Source: Amphimedon queenslandica (taxonomy: Eukaryota; Porifera; Demospongiae; Haplosclerida; Niphatidae). From it: a DNA stretch of 30,411 bases. The notes under the pieces are model-generated. The model had not been told where the DNA came from, searched no databases, and was given only the letters and a program-made list of their open reading frames with translations. The translations under genes and the position numbers were made by a program. Within the stretch, counting starts at the first letter, position 1; the number at the start of each line of letters is the position of its first letter. The stretch covers positions 65,962-96,372 of the forward strand of contig NW_003546562.1 in assembly GCF_000090795.2 (NCBI RefSeq). Reading direction: 5' to 3'. Below are positions 1-9,405 of this stretch, piece after piece.

Positions 1-1029
1 ATCCTACTACTTTTCCATTTTTAATGTTTTTTATTTACTTGTTTCCATTCTTTTTTCTTAAATTATAAAATTACATACTGTTATGATTGTGTGGTTAGGT
101 TAATTATATTCATACTGATCACGTGCGCATAAATTAAAATGGCGTCAAACCACAAACCCACGCGGTGTCTGCAGCTGGATTTTGTCTTCCATTTTGCTCC
201 CTGTCTTTGCTTCTTTTTGAAACTACCTTTGTGGTCCTTGACCTAAGCACAAAAGAATGATGTAAAAGCCAACTTGAGCGGTCCACTGGATTAAAAGATT
301 ATCCGGTGCATAGAAGAAGATGAAAGAAGAAAAAAAAGTCTGAAGAATTTTGTAGAAATTTGAATTTGGGCCTGTTCTCCAGAAATGCTCCCGCTACATT
401 ACAGTTCACTTTAAAGGTACCAGGAGAATCGCTCAGTGAAGGAGAGCTCATCTAAGCCATTTATAAGGCTGTACAACGTAAGATAAAAGAGTTATAAGTG
501 TTTGAAAATCATAAAAACGGCCGCCATCTTGAAAAATCAACCTCAATCCTACATATAGGCTACCGCCTATATAATATGGGCAGTGACATAACTAATGAAG
601 CCCCCCATACGCCAGCTAGGCAATATGCTACTGCAGGTATTCTGTGGTTAAGTTGATGTTATATTAAGCAACTTATCACCTACACAGCCAAGAGTTAGCA
701 TGTATGACACAAGGCACTGTCCAAAATCAATGAATTGAGCCTGATACAGTATTGATAGAGTCTGACAAGTATCATTGCTGAATCATGCATGTTGCTCTGG
801 CTGAACCAGTATGAATACCAGCATGATTGTATCAAGGATGATAGATCAAACTAGGCTCATTGGTACATATGTTAGCTGCCCAAAATCCATGATTCAGGAT
901 GCATTAGGCCGAATCATGACTGACATCAATCACAAACCCTTGGTTGTGTACAATAGAACAGCTTGACTTCAACAGTATATTGTAAAGTGGCATTTGGCAC
1001 ACAAGCAGGTAACAGAAGCCTGACTCTGC
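1..1029. other. Gene-poor upstream region of the FReD array
   Basis: I see no convincing gene. A short open stretch begins with an ATG at 139 in a GC-richer patch and ends after about 35 codons; it has no recognisable domain. A small inverted repeat (TATAGGC..GCCTATA) lies near 554-572. Positions 576-674 are a copy of a spacer repeat that recurs at 3083-3172. The rest is AT-rich unique-looking sequence. Confidence 0.5.
576..674 (+). repeat. Spacer repeat U, copy 1 (upstream of FReD gene 1)
   Basis: This roughly 100-bp stretch begins GGGCAGTGACATAA and ends TTAAGCAACTT. It matches 3083-3172 with small indels, including the block GCAGGTATTCTRTGGTTAA. It lies about 400 bp upstream of the first FReD gene and is probably part of the unit duplicated with the gene. 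Confidence 0.75.
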
Positions 1030-1073
1030 TTTAAATTCCAGTCATTGTTAAAGTTCACGTACAGTCTAGTGAA
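1030..1073 (+). promoter_or_regulatory. Conserved proximal promoter/5' UTR block of the FReD family
   Basis: The motif TTTAAATTCCAGT, followed by roughly 25 variable bases and ACAGTCTARTRAAATG, sits directly before the start codon. Equivalent blocks precede the other copies at 4008-4047, 5722-5764, 6975-7026 and 9001-9047, while flanking sequence is less conserved. TTTAAA could act as a TATA-like box about 40 bases before the ATG. The transcription start is unknown, so the block may be promoter, 5' UTR or both. Confidence 0.5.
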
Positions 1074-2023
1074 ATGTCAAAGATGTTCATCTTTGTGTTG
1101 TTGTTGCTGTGTTTCATAGTTACCATTGATGAAGGAGAAGGATCTTATTGTATGGCTAGTACTGGATATAAACATGAACCATCACTGTTTATAAGGACAT
1201 GCTGTAACAGCAGTAACTTGGGACAGGCTTTTTCTATCAAAGAAACTGGTATAACACAATATATTTTCTGTCCTAATGAATACCCCAAGTCTTGTCCAAA
1301 AGGTAGTCCAATAATAGTAGAAGTGTTTAATTCTTGTATTATAGATATAAGAGACTGCAAGAGCTTGTTTGAATATGGTAATACTACAAGTGGTATTTAT
1401 ACTGTTAATCCTGATAGAGGGACTCCATTTGAAGTTAGTTAAAAGTAATTTATAATTATACACTATTGGGTCACATGCAGGTATACTGTGATATGAAGAC
1501 TGATGGTGGTGGATGGACTGTATTTCAGAGGAGACAAGATGGATCTGTTGATTTCTATAGGAACTGGACTGACTATGAGAATGGATTTGGTGACCTTACT
1601 GGTGAGTTTTGGTTAGGATTGAGCAAGATTCATCGTCTAACTAAAGAAGGATCAAACACACTAAGAGTGGACCTGGGAGACTTTGATAATAACACAAGAC
1701 ATGCTAACTACTCTACATTCAGTGTTAGTGATGGTAGTACTGAATATATACTAACAGTAGGAGGATACTCTGGTACTGCTGGGGATAGTTTGGACCCTCA
1801 TGATGATTTGAGATTCAGTACAAAAGATAATGATAATGATGAATCAGGAGGTAACTGTGCTATAGGAGCCAATGGTGGCTGGTGGTATGAAGGCTGCTAT
1901 TTTGCAAATCTTAATGGACGTTATTATAATACTTCAACTACTAATCATGAAGCAATTAAATGGATGGCATGGAAAAATGAAGGTCTCTCGTTTACGGAGA
2001 TGAAAACTCGTCGTAACAATTAA
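1074..2023 (+). CDS. Secreted fibrinogen-related (FReD/ficolin-like) protein, array copy 1
   Basis: Exons 1074-1433 and 1481-2023 join through a 47-nt GT..AG intron, in phase 0, at PFE|VYCDM and give 300 aa. The protein starts with a signal peptide (MSKMFIFVLLLLCFIVTIDEGEG), continues with a short Cys-rich region containing a CC pair, and then a fibrinogen C-terminal domain. Diagnostic features are VYCDMKTDGGGWTVFQRR, the NW..YE.GFG block, the calcium-loop-like DNDNDESGGNC and GGWWYEGCYFANLNGRY. FReD lectins typically bind acetylated or acidic glycans outside the cell; the ligand here is unknown. A possible second intron at 1303-1344 (42 nt, GT..AG, no stop, multiple of three) would give a 286-aa form; its counterpart in copy 2 must be removed. 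A polyadenylation signal AATAAA lies at 2144. Start choice: the first ATG after the conserved upstream block, shared with copy 2. Confidence 0.88.
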
Positions 2024-2212
2024 ATACTGTCCCCCACACATATAAGTGTGTTTACATTGTGCTGATATATTATGTCATTTCAATATTACAGTTTGTCATG
2101 TACCTTGTAGTGATTGTTATGATTTTTTGCTATTGTTAATTACAATAAATACATACCTTAATTAACCTAATCAACACACCTTATAAATAAATTATTATGT
2201 ATCATCAAACTC

Positions 2213-2664
2213 ACTGTGTGAGGTGCTTGTTAAGAGAAGGTGTATAGCAATACACAAGAGAGCAGTGTAGCATTCCAATCAAATTGTTTGGGAGGTTCAC
2301 CAGTTTTCATACTGAAGCCAATAAAAGGTACAAAATTAGAATGACTTAAATTCTTAATAAAGACAAGTTAGCTTTGACATTCTCTAAATAAAGGGCAAAG
2401 CCAATTTCCCAAAGCATCCACCTTTTGAAGATTGAACTGTAACAAAATTTTAGTAAACTTTTCAATAATAAATTTGAGAACTTAAAATTTTCATAATCTT
2501 CTAATTTTTGTGATATGCAATCAGTTTTCAAGATTTTGTTGCATAATTTTTAAAAAATTAGAAACTTACAATAAAATTATTATGGGTAAAAATTTCTTGC
2601 TATACAATGCATGGCAGGCCATACTAAGTGATGTTACTACTGTTTTCACAAATAATTCAGTAAG
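2213..2664 (+). repeat. Spacer repeat D, copy 1 (downstream of FReD gene 1)
   Basis: Landmarks shared with 3247-3532 and 5233-5692 are GAGGTGCTTGTTAAG, TTTGGGAGGT.CAC.AGTTTTCATACT.AAGCCAATAAAA, AATCAGTTTT.AAGATT, and TTTCTTGCTATA followed by GGCAGGCCATAC.AAGTGATG. These show that the duplicated unit included at least 500 bp downstream of the gene. Confidence 0.75.
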
Positions 2665-3082
2665 TAATAGTAAAACAGTAACTTCAATACATTACCGGTA
2701 TTTAACATTGCAGGCTAATATTAACTAGTAGTAGTAACCTTTAGAATGAATGGAACAACTTAGCAAGCAACATAGTAAAAGTACAGTACATACAATGCAC
2801 ATGTAGATACAGTACACAAAATTAATATAAAATAAAACACTTCCAGTTCAGACTAATAGGATCATATTATAACCAACATCATAAAATGAAATACTGACTA
2901 TTACTAACTAAAGGACTCAACATTGTAACTAAACAAAACTATACACTTCCCAAACTAAAACTTGTTAGTACTACTAGACACTATGAGGAATCAGTTAAGA
3001 CTCTAATGAACAGACAACAGAAAAATGGTCAATACATTTTTAACGAAAAAATTCAAAATTCTACCAAAAGCTAATTAAGAAT

Positions 3083-3172
3083 GTGGGCAGTGACATAATT
3101 AAAGAAGCCCACTATAAGCTAGGCAATGCTATTGCAGGTATTCTATGGTTAATTTGATGTTATAAGCAACTT
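3083..3172 (+). repeat. Spacer repeat U, copy 2
   Basis: The sequence matches 576-674 from TGGGCAGTGACATAA to ATAAGCAACTT with a few small deletions. Unlike copy 1, it is followed almost directly by a D repeat (from 3247) with no FReD gene between them. Confidence 0.72.
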
Positions 3173-3246
3173 GCTACATAAAACAGAACTGCTTTTTATT
3201 CTGTACAACAGTATATTGCCTGAAGATCAAAGTAACATTCAAATTA

Positions 3247-3532
3247 GTGTTTGGGAGGTACACTAGTTTTCATACTAAAGCCAATAAAATTAGAATGCCT
3301 AGTTAGGTATGACAGCCTCAAAATAAAGAGCAAAAGCTGATTTCCCCAGTGGTAAAATAAACCTAAATAATAATTTTGAAGACCTCAAATTTTTACAATC
3401 TTCTACTTTTTGGTCATATTCAATCAGTTTTTAAGATTTAGCTCCATGATTAGACATTTTGGGTAAAAAGTTTCTTGCTATATGGCAGGCCATACAAAGT
3501 GATGTTAGTACTGTTTTCTCAAATAATTAAGT
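3247..3532 (+). repeat. Spacer repeat D, copy 2 (shortened)
   Basis: This copy shares the TTTGGGAGGT.CACTAGTTTTCATACT.AAGCCAATAAAA block and the TTTCTTGCTATATGGCAGGCCATAC block with the D repeats after FReD copies 1 and 2. It lacks their first part and is internally shorter. Confidence 0.7.
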
Positions 3533-4007
3533 AAAATATATATATTTCATTACAGAAGGTACAGCACTGGACAGGTACAAGTTGACAAACAAACTAGAAT
3601 AAAATGCATACATTTCCATTTAACTTGTGTGTATGTGTGTGTAGTTTCAGTGCTTGTAACTTATAATCTTCATCAGTTTGTTGATATTAGTACACGATAC
3701 ATTATACACAAACATGCACCATATAACTACTTGTAGCTTAAGCCTGCATGGTTCACAATATTACAATAGGCTTGACGTTACACGTTGGCACTGGAATAGG
3801 ATTCAGTTCTATTCTAGTGGAAAGCATGCGTCAAAAGGTCAAACTGCCCACGGTTTTGATTAAAATTGATGACTTGGTCTAATGTCATACTGTAAACCAG
3901 CACCTTTACATAGTTTATGTGTAGTGCGTGTAAAGTTTATCTTCGTAAGCTAAGTTTGTCAACTTGTACCTGTCCTATGCAATACATGTACTAGTTTATT
4001 CAATTGT

Positions 4008-4047
4008 TTAAATTCCAGTTCCTATTATACACGTACAGTCTAATAAA
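4008..4047 (+). promoter_or_regulatory. Conserved proximal promoter/5' UTR block, FReD copy 2
   Basis: TTTAAATTCCAGTTCCTATTATACACGTACAGTCTAATAAA directly precedes the ATG and is the best-preserved version of the family block. Confidence 0.5.
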
Positions 4048-5012
4048 ATGTCAAAGATGTTCTTCATGTTGTTGTTGCTGTGCTTAATAGTTACCATTGA
4101 TGAAGGAGAAGGATCCTATTGTATGGCTGATTGTACTGGATATAAACATGAATCATCACTGTATATAAGAGTATGCTGTATCATTAGTAACTTAGGACAG
4201 ACTATTCGTATGAGAGAAGAAAGAGTAAAGACTATCATGGTCTGTCCTGATGTAAGGCCAAAAGCCTGTCCACCACTAGGTAAATAAACTAATAGTTGAA
4301 ACATTAATAATATACTGACACTATGAAACTAGATAATAGAGACTGTAAGAGCTTGTTTGATGACGGTGTTACTACAAATGGTGTTTATACTGTTAATCCT
4401 GATGGAGGGACTCCATTTGAAGTTAGTTACTAATAATATACACTATACACTATTGGATGACAGGTATACTGTGATATGGAGACTGATGGTGGTGGATGGA
4501 CCGTATTTCAGAGGAGACAAGATGGATCTGTTGATTTCTATAGGAACTGGACTGACTATGAGAATGGATTTGGTGACCTTACTGGTGAGTTTTGGTTAGG
4601 ACTGAGCAAGATTTATCGTCTTACTAAAGAAGGATCAAACACACTAAGAGTGGACCTGGGAGACTTTGAGGGGAACACAAGTTATGCTAACTACTCTACA
4701 TTTAATGTTAGTGATGGTAGTACTGAATATATACTAACAGTAGGAGGATACTCTGGTACTGCTGGGGATAGTCTGGACTATCATAATGGAAGGAGATTCA
4801 GTACAAGAGATAATGATAATGATAACCATGGCAGTAACTGTGCTCAGACATACACTGGTGCTTGGTGGTATAATAGCTGCCATTATTCAAATCTTAATGG
4901 TCATTATTTTAATATTTCAACTAATAATGCTGAAGGAATTGCTTGGTACCATTGGAAAGGATCATACACTACTCTCAAGTTCTCAGAGATGAAAACTCGT
5001 CGTAACGATTAA
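4048..5012 (+). CDS. Secreted fibrinogen-related (FReD/ficolin-like) protein, array copy 2
   Basis: Three exons, 4048-4279, 4333-4421 and 4464-5012, give 289 aa. Intron 1 (4280-4332, 53 nt, phase 1) contains an in-frame stop, so it must be spliced; it occupies the same position as the optional 42-nt stretch in copies 1 and 4. Intron 2 is 42 nt and lies at PFE|VYCDM. The protein has a signal peptide (MSKMFFMLLLLCLIVTIDEG), a Cys-rich N-terminal region and a FReD domain with ETDGGGWTVFQRR, RDNDNDNHGSNC and GAWWYNSCHYSNLNGHY. The last segment retains the typical Cys pair and acidic loop, so calcium and ligand binding are plausible. The first half of the domain is almost identical in DNA to copies 1 and 4. 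A polyadenylation signal lies at 5134. Confidence 0.88.
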
Positions 5013-5720
5013 ATACTGTCCCTGACACAGATAAGTGTGTTTACATTGTGCTGATATATTATTATGTCATTGAACTATTACTGTCTGCCATACCTTGCAG
5101 TGATTATTATAATTTTTTGCTATTGTTAATTACAATAAAAACACACCTTCACTAACCTCATTGACAAACCTTATAAATAAATAATTATGTGTCACAGAGG
5201 GTGCATTTTTAAATAGTATAATCATCAACACACACTGTGAGGTGCTTGTTAAGGGAATGTGTATAGCAATACACAAGTGAGCAAGTACCATTTAATTTAC
5301 ATTGTTTGGGAGGTCCACTAGTTTTCATACTGAAGCCAATAAAAGGTGCAAAATAGCCTCCAAATAAAGGGCAAAAGCTATTTCCCAAAGCATCCACTTT
5401 TTGGAGATTGAACTGTATTTTAGCTAGGTAATATAAACATAAACAAATTAACAGTGTATATAGCAAAGATATATTTGCAGCTCAAAACTTTAATTAATCA
5501 TCCAAAAATAATAATTTTGAAGGATTTAAATTCTACTATTTGGTAATATTTAATCAGTTTTCAAGATTCGGTTTCATGATTTTAAAATATAAAATCTTAC
5601 AAAAACTTTGGGCAAATAGTTTCTTGCTATATGGCAGGCCATACTAAGTGATGCTACTATTGTTTTCATAAATAATTAAGTAATTAATTTCCTTACAGTA
5701 GGTACATGTACTAGTTTATT
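5013..5720. other. Spacer between FReD copy 2 and pseudogene 3
   Basis: No gene is visible. The stretch contains the copy 2 polyadenylation signal (AATAAA at 5134) and the third copy of spacer repeat D (about 5233-5692). The 85-codon minus-strand frame at 5209-5466 lies inside this duplicated spacer and has no domain. Confidence 0.6.
5233..5692 (+). repeat. Spacer repeat D, copy 3
   Basis: It is collinear with 2213-2664: GTGAGGTGCTTGTTAAGG, the TTTGGGAGGTCCACTAG block, AAAGCATCCACTTTTTGGAGATTGAACTGTA, and the TTTCTTGCTATATGGCAGGCC block near its end. Confidence 0.75.
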
Positions 5721-5764
5721 CAATATTCCAGTTCCTATTATACACACTCGCACAGTCTATTAAA

Positions 5765-6363
5765 ATGCCAAAGATGTTCATCTTTATGTTGTTGTTGCTG
5801 TGTTTAATAGTTACCATTGATGAAGGAGAAGGATCTTATTGTATGGCTAGTACTGGATATAAACATGAACCATCACTGTTTATAAGGACATGCTGTAACA
5901 GCAGTAACTTAGGACAGATTATTCATATAGAGAAGGAGTAAGGAAGACTATTATGGTATGTCCTGATGTAAAGCCACAGGCCTGTCCACAAGTAAGAGAC
6001 TTTGAGGGAAACACAAGTAATACTAACTACTCTACATTTAATGTTATAGTGATGGTAGTACTGAATATGTATACTAACAGTAGAAGGATACTCTGATACT
6101 GGTGGGGACAGTCTGCAACATAAATTTTACATAATAGATATAGATTCAGTATAAGAGATAATGATAATGATACATCATCAAGATGTAGCTGTGCTCAAGA
6201 CCTCACTGGTGCCTGGTAGCATAATAACTGCTATTATTCAAATCTTAATGGTCATTATTTTACCACTGCAACTATTAATGCTTGAAAAATTACTTGGTAC
6301 TATTGGAAAAAATCATACACTACTCCCAAGTTCACAGAGATGAAAACTCATCATAACAATTAA
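5765..6363 (+). pseudogene. FReD pseudogene 3 (internal deletion and frameshifts)
   Basis: The start and signal peptide (MPKMFIFMLLLLCLIVTIDEG) are intact and the Cys-rich region begins normally. A frameshift then produces a stop near 5940. After the CPQ region the sequence jumps straight to RDFEGNT, which in the intact copies lies about 65 codons into the FReD domain; the whole VYCDM to DLG segment and both introns are gone. GAGAC occurs on both sides of the equivalent interval in copy 2, so a short-homology deletion is plausible. Further frameshifts near 6045 and stops at the former GAWW and NAEG positions follow. The tail ends at the family's usual stop. It cannot encode a FReD domain. Confidence 0.88.
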
Positions 6364-6974
6364 ATACTGTCCCCCACACACACATAAGTGTGTTCACATT
6401 GTGCTAATTATGCTACTTCAATATTACATACCTTGTAGTGATTATTGATAATCATTGATTATTGACTTTCATTATTAAAATAATGTACATGTATGGTACA
6501 AATTGTAGTGGAGATATAAATGCCTTAAATATCAATCTGCTCACAAGCAAATTACACATACATGCATTAAGTACATCTACATGTAGGTGTGGGCATAACA
6601 AATAAAACGGGTAGCATTCAAATGGGACAAAGTCCAGAGCTTTCTAAAAGCAAGATAAGACTGACTACTGTTGTATTCCAAAGGCAATAGAAGGTAAACA
6701 GAACCTCTACAAGTCTTAGCCAGAAGGAAGAATGCTTACAAGGTGGTGAAAACATTCTCAAAAACAATTTCATATCAATACAATCTGATGCTTTTATTAG
6801 TCATAACATCCAATTTTCTATCAAAGCTTACCAAGTGAGATAAGAGGGACAACATGTTGGAGCATACCAAATTAAGATAACAAAAGTGAGATAATTCTAC
6901 TCAGAATTCATTTACAATCAAACTAAAATTTGGCACATGAATAGTACACAGGAAGCCTAGTGCTACTTTTAAAG
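6364..6974. repeat. Spacer repeat F, copy 1 (upstream of FReD copy 4)
   Basis: No gene is seen. From about 6400 the stretch is collinear with 8000-9047 upstream of pseudogene 5: CACAAGCAAATT.CACA.ACATGCAT, CCAAAGGCAATAGAAGGTAAA, TTACAAGGTGGTGAAAAC and ACATCCAATTTTCTATCAAAGC occur in both. This copy lacks the two MITEs found in the other and therefore shows the original empty sites (around 6770-6785). Confidence 0.75.
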
Positions 6975-7026
6975 TTTAAATTCCAGTTCCTGTAGCACAT
7001 CTGTTATAGTCAGTAAAATTCCAAAG

Positions 7027-7972
7027 ATGTTCATCTTTATGTTGTTGTTGCTGTGTTTAATAGTTACCATTGATGAAGGAGAAGGATCTTATTGTATGGC
7101 TAGTACTGGGTATAAACATGAACCATCACTGTTTATAAGGACATGCTGTAACAGCAGTAACTTAGGACAGGCTTTTTCAATCAAAGAAACTGGTATAACA
7201 CAATATATTTTCTGTCCTAATAAATACCTAAAATCTTGTCCAAAAGGTACTTCAATAATAGTAGAAGTGTTTAATTCTTGTATTATAGATACCAAAGATT
7301 GTAAGAGCTTGTTTGAGGATGGTAATACTACAAGTGGTGTTTATACTGTCAATCCTGATGGAGGGACTCCATTTGAAGTTAGTTAAAAGTAATTTATAAT
7401 TATACACTACTGGATCACAGGTATACTGTGATATGGAGACTGATGGTGGTGGATGGACTGTATTTCAGAGGAGACAAGATGGATCTGTTGATTTCTATAG
7501 GAACTGGACTGACTATGAGAATGGATTTGGTGACCTTACTGGTGAGTTTTGGTTAGGATTGAGCAAGATTCATCGTCTTACTAAAGAAGGATCAAACACA
7601 CTAAGAGTGGACCTGGGAGACTTTGATAATAGCACAGCTTATGCTAACTACTCTACATTCAGTGTTAGTGATGGTAGTACTGAATATATACTAGCAGTAG
7701 GAGGATACTCTGGTACTGCTGGGGATAGTATGAACTATCAAAATGGAAGGAGATTCAGCACAAGAGATAATGATAATGATGAAAGGCCAGAAGGTAATTG
7801 TGCTCAATGGTACACTGGTGCTTGGTGGTATAATGGCTGCTATAGATCAAATCTTAATGGTCGTTATTTTAATACTTCAACTAATAATCAAGAAGGAATC
7901 ATTTGGTTCACTTGGAAAAATGTGCACAATAGTCTCAAGTTCACAGAGATAAAAACTCGTCATAACAATTAA
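7027..7972 (+). CDS. Secreted fibrinogen-related (FReD/ficolin-like) protein, array copy 4
   Basis: Exons 7027-7377 and 7421-7972 join through a 43-nt intron and give 300 aa. The ATG used by the other copies has become ATT here (7018-7020), so translation should start at the next ATG, three codons later; the signal peptide (MFIFMLLLLCLIVTIDEG) is still good. The FReD domain has METDGGGWTVFQRR, RDNDNDERPEGNC, GAWWYNGCYRSNLNGRY and a normal end. The pocket region differs from copies 1 and 2, while the first half of the domain is nearly identical. An in-frame GT..AG stretch at 7247-7288 (42 nt, no stop) could be spliced to give 286 aa. The copy looks functional; whether the downstream start is used efficiently is inference. 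Confidence 0.86.
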
Positions 7973-8378
7973 ATACTGTCCTCCACACACATAAGTGTGT
8001 TTACATTGTGCTGATATATTATTATGCCATTTCAATATTACAGTCTGTCATACTTTGTAGTGATTATTAATAATTAATTGCTATTGACTTTTACTATTAA
8101 ATAATGTACACTTACGTTACAAATTGTAGTGGAGATACAAATGCTTTAAAAATAAATTTGCCCACAAGCAAATTGCACAAACATGCATGAAGCACATGTA
8201 GGTGTGACCATAACAAACAAAAAGGGTGACATTAAAATGGAGACCTTTCTAACAGCAAGATAAGACTGACTACTGTTGCATTCCAAAGGCAATAGAAGGT
8301 AAATAGAGCCTCTACAATTATTAGTGAGAAGAAAAAATGCTTACAAGGTGGTGAAAACAATCTCAAAAATAATTCATA

Positions 8379-8565
8379 CCATATAGGGGATATGCATGTA
8401 CTATTTCACTGGAAATAAATTTTGCTAATTTTGCATTTTCATTAAATTTGTGAAAGTAAATTTCACAAAAAATGGCTGCAAAAGTAAGATTCATGAAAAT
8501 TCATACCAACAAATGACGAATCTGGACAAATTTGCAAAACTTTATACCAAAAAACCCCTATACAG
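8379..8565. mobile_element. MITE B, 187 bp, TA target duplication
   Basis: Terminal inverted repeats CCATATAGGGG and, reverse complemented from the right end, CTGTATAGGGG are flanked by TA on both sides (8377-8378 and 8566-8567). The paralogous spacer near 6770 reads TTTCATATCAATACAATC without the insertion, giving an empty-site comparison. Its length and termini resemble MITE A at 9218-9405. There is no coding capacity; TA duplications fit Tc1/mariner-type mobilisation. Confidence 0.82.
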
Positions 8566-8575
8566 TATCAATATA

Positions 8576-8779
8576 CCGTATAACGCTTTAATTTGGTGGA
8601 GTTTTATTTTGGCGATTGGCAGTTTGCAAGCAGGATCGCTAATATCAAAACCGCCAATCATTAATGCACATGCTCAGTAATGCACGTGTACACAAAAATC
8701 GCCAAATTAAAAACTGCCAATTACAATTTTATAACAAAATCGTCAAAATAAAGCACCACCAAAATAAAGCGTTATACGG
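8576..8779. mobile_element. MITE C, 204 bp
   Basis: The left end CCGTATAACGCTTTAATTTG and the reverse-complemented right end CCGTATAACGCTTTATTTTG form an inverted repeat of at least 24 bp with very few mismatches. TA precedes the element; the right TA is not preserved (CA). The empty version of the site is near 6780-6785. The interior has the GCGATT/GCCAAT and ACATGCTCAG motifs shared with other elements in this window. Confidence 0.82.
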
Positions 8780-9217
8780 CAGTCTAATCCCTTTATTAGT
8801 CACAACATCCAATTTTCTATCAAAGCTTACCAAGTGACAAACTAAGATAATATAATTATAATTATAATATTTGTTGATATAAGAGGCACAACATATTGGA
8901 GTGTACTCAAGATAACAATAGTGCAATGATTTTACTCAGAAATCACTTCCAAAAAAACTAAAATTTATCGTGTAAACAATACCAGGAAACCTAGTGCTAG
9001 TTTAAGTTCCAGTCCTTATAACACACCTGTTATTATAGTCTAGTAAAATGCCAAAGACGTTTATCTTTATGTTGTTGTTGCTGTGTTTAATAATTGCCAT
9101 TGGTGAAGCTATTATTGTATGGCTAGTACCGGGTATAAACATGAATCATCACTGTTTATAAGGACATGCTGTAACAGTAACTTAGGACAGGCTTTTTCTA
9201 TTCAAGAAACTGGCATA

Positions 9218-9405
9218 CCGTATAGCAGGTTTTTTCAAGGATAACAAATTTCGCGGATTTTTCAAGATTCGCGAAATTAAATTCCTTGAAAATCAATTTA
9301 ATGTACAAGATGACAGAATAGTGGAATTCGCGAAAATTAATTCCACAAACTTCTGAATATGAGTCATTTGCAAAAATTATTATCCTCAAAAAACCCACTA
9401 TACGG
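9218..9405. mobile_element. MITE A, 188 bp, inserted in FReD pseudogene 5
   Basis: The termini CCGTATAGCAGGTTTTTT and (reverse complement of the right end) CCGTATAGTGGGTTTTTT differ at 2 of 18 positions. TA flanks both sides (9216-9217 and 9406-9407). Intact FReD copies 1 and 4 read ACTGGTATAACACAATA at the same place, proving an insertion with TA duplication. The interior contains palindromic TTCGCG motifs and no ORF. Confidence 0.9.

Larger units (their letters stand above)
2024..4007. other. Spacer between FReD copies 1 and 2, built of duplicated segments
   Basis: No gene is visible; the short ORFs here fall in duplicated noncoding sequence. The spacer holds the polyadenylation signal at 2144, spacer repeat D (2213-2664), a second copy of repeat U (3083-3172) and a second, shorter copy of D (3247-3532). 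A TATATATA run lies near 3536-3546 and a GTGTGT run near 3627-3642. Confidence 0.6.
7973..9047. repeat. Spacer repeat F, copy 2 (with two MITE insertions)
   Basis: The stretch is collinear with 6400-6990 but longer because of two inverted-repeat elements at 8379-8565 and 8576-8779. No gene is seen; the short frames at 8450-8680 and 8729-8926 consist mostly of these elements. The conserved pre-ATG block of the FReD family occupies 9001-9047. Confidence 0.72.

Noticed and set aside
720..905. Possible inverted repeat around GAGCCTGAT/TAGGCTCAT upstream of the array
   Set aside because: The arms match only in short patches and there is no target duplication, so it does not stand out from chance.
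1145..1463. Minus-strand frames of 71 and 93 codons over the first FReD exon
   Set aside because: They are antisense to a coding exon with a signal peptide and family conservation, and similar antisense frames recur at each duplicated copy for that reason.
4357..4992. Overlapping plus-strand frames of 80 and 68 codons in FReD copy 2
   Set aside because: They are shifted readings of the FReD exons with no domain; the same shadows appear in copy 4.
8450..8926. Short frames upstream of FReD pseudogene 5
   Set aside because: They lie within MITEs B and C, noncoding elements with inverted ends and TA duplications.
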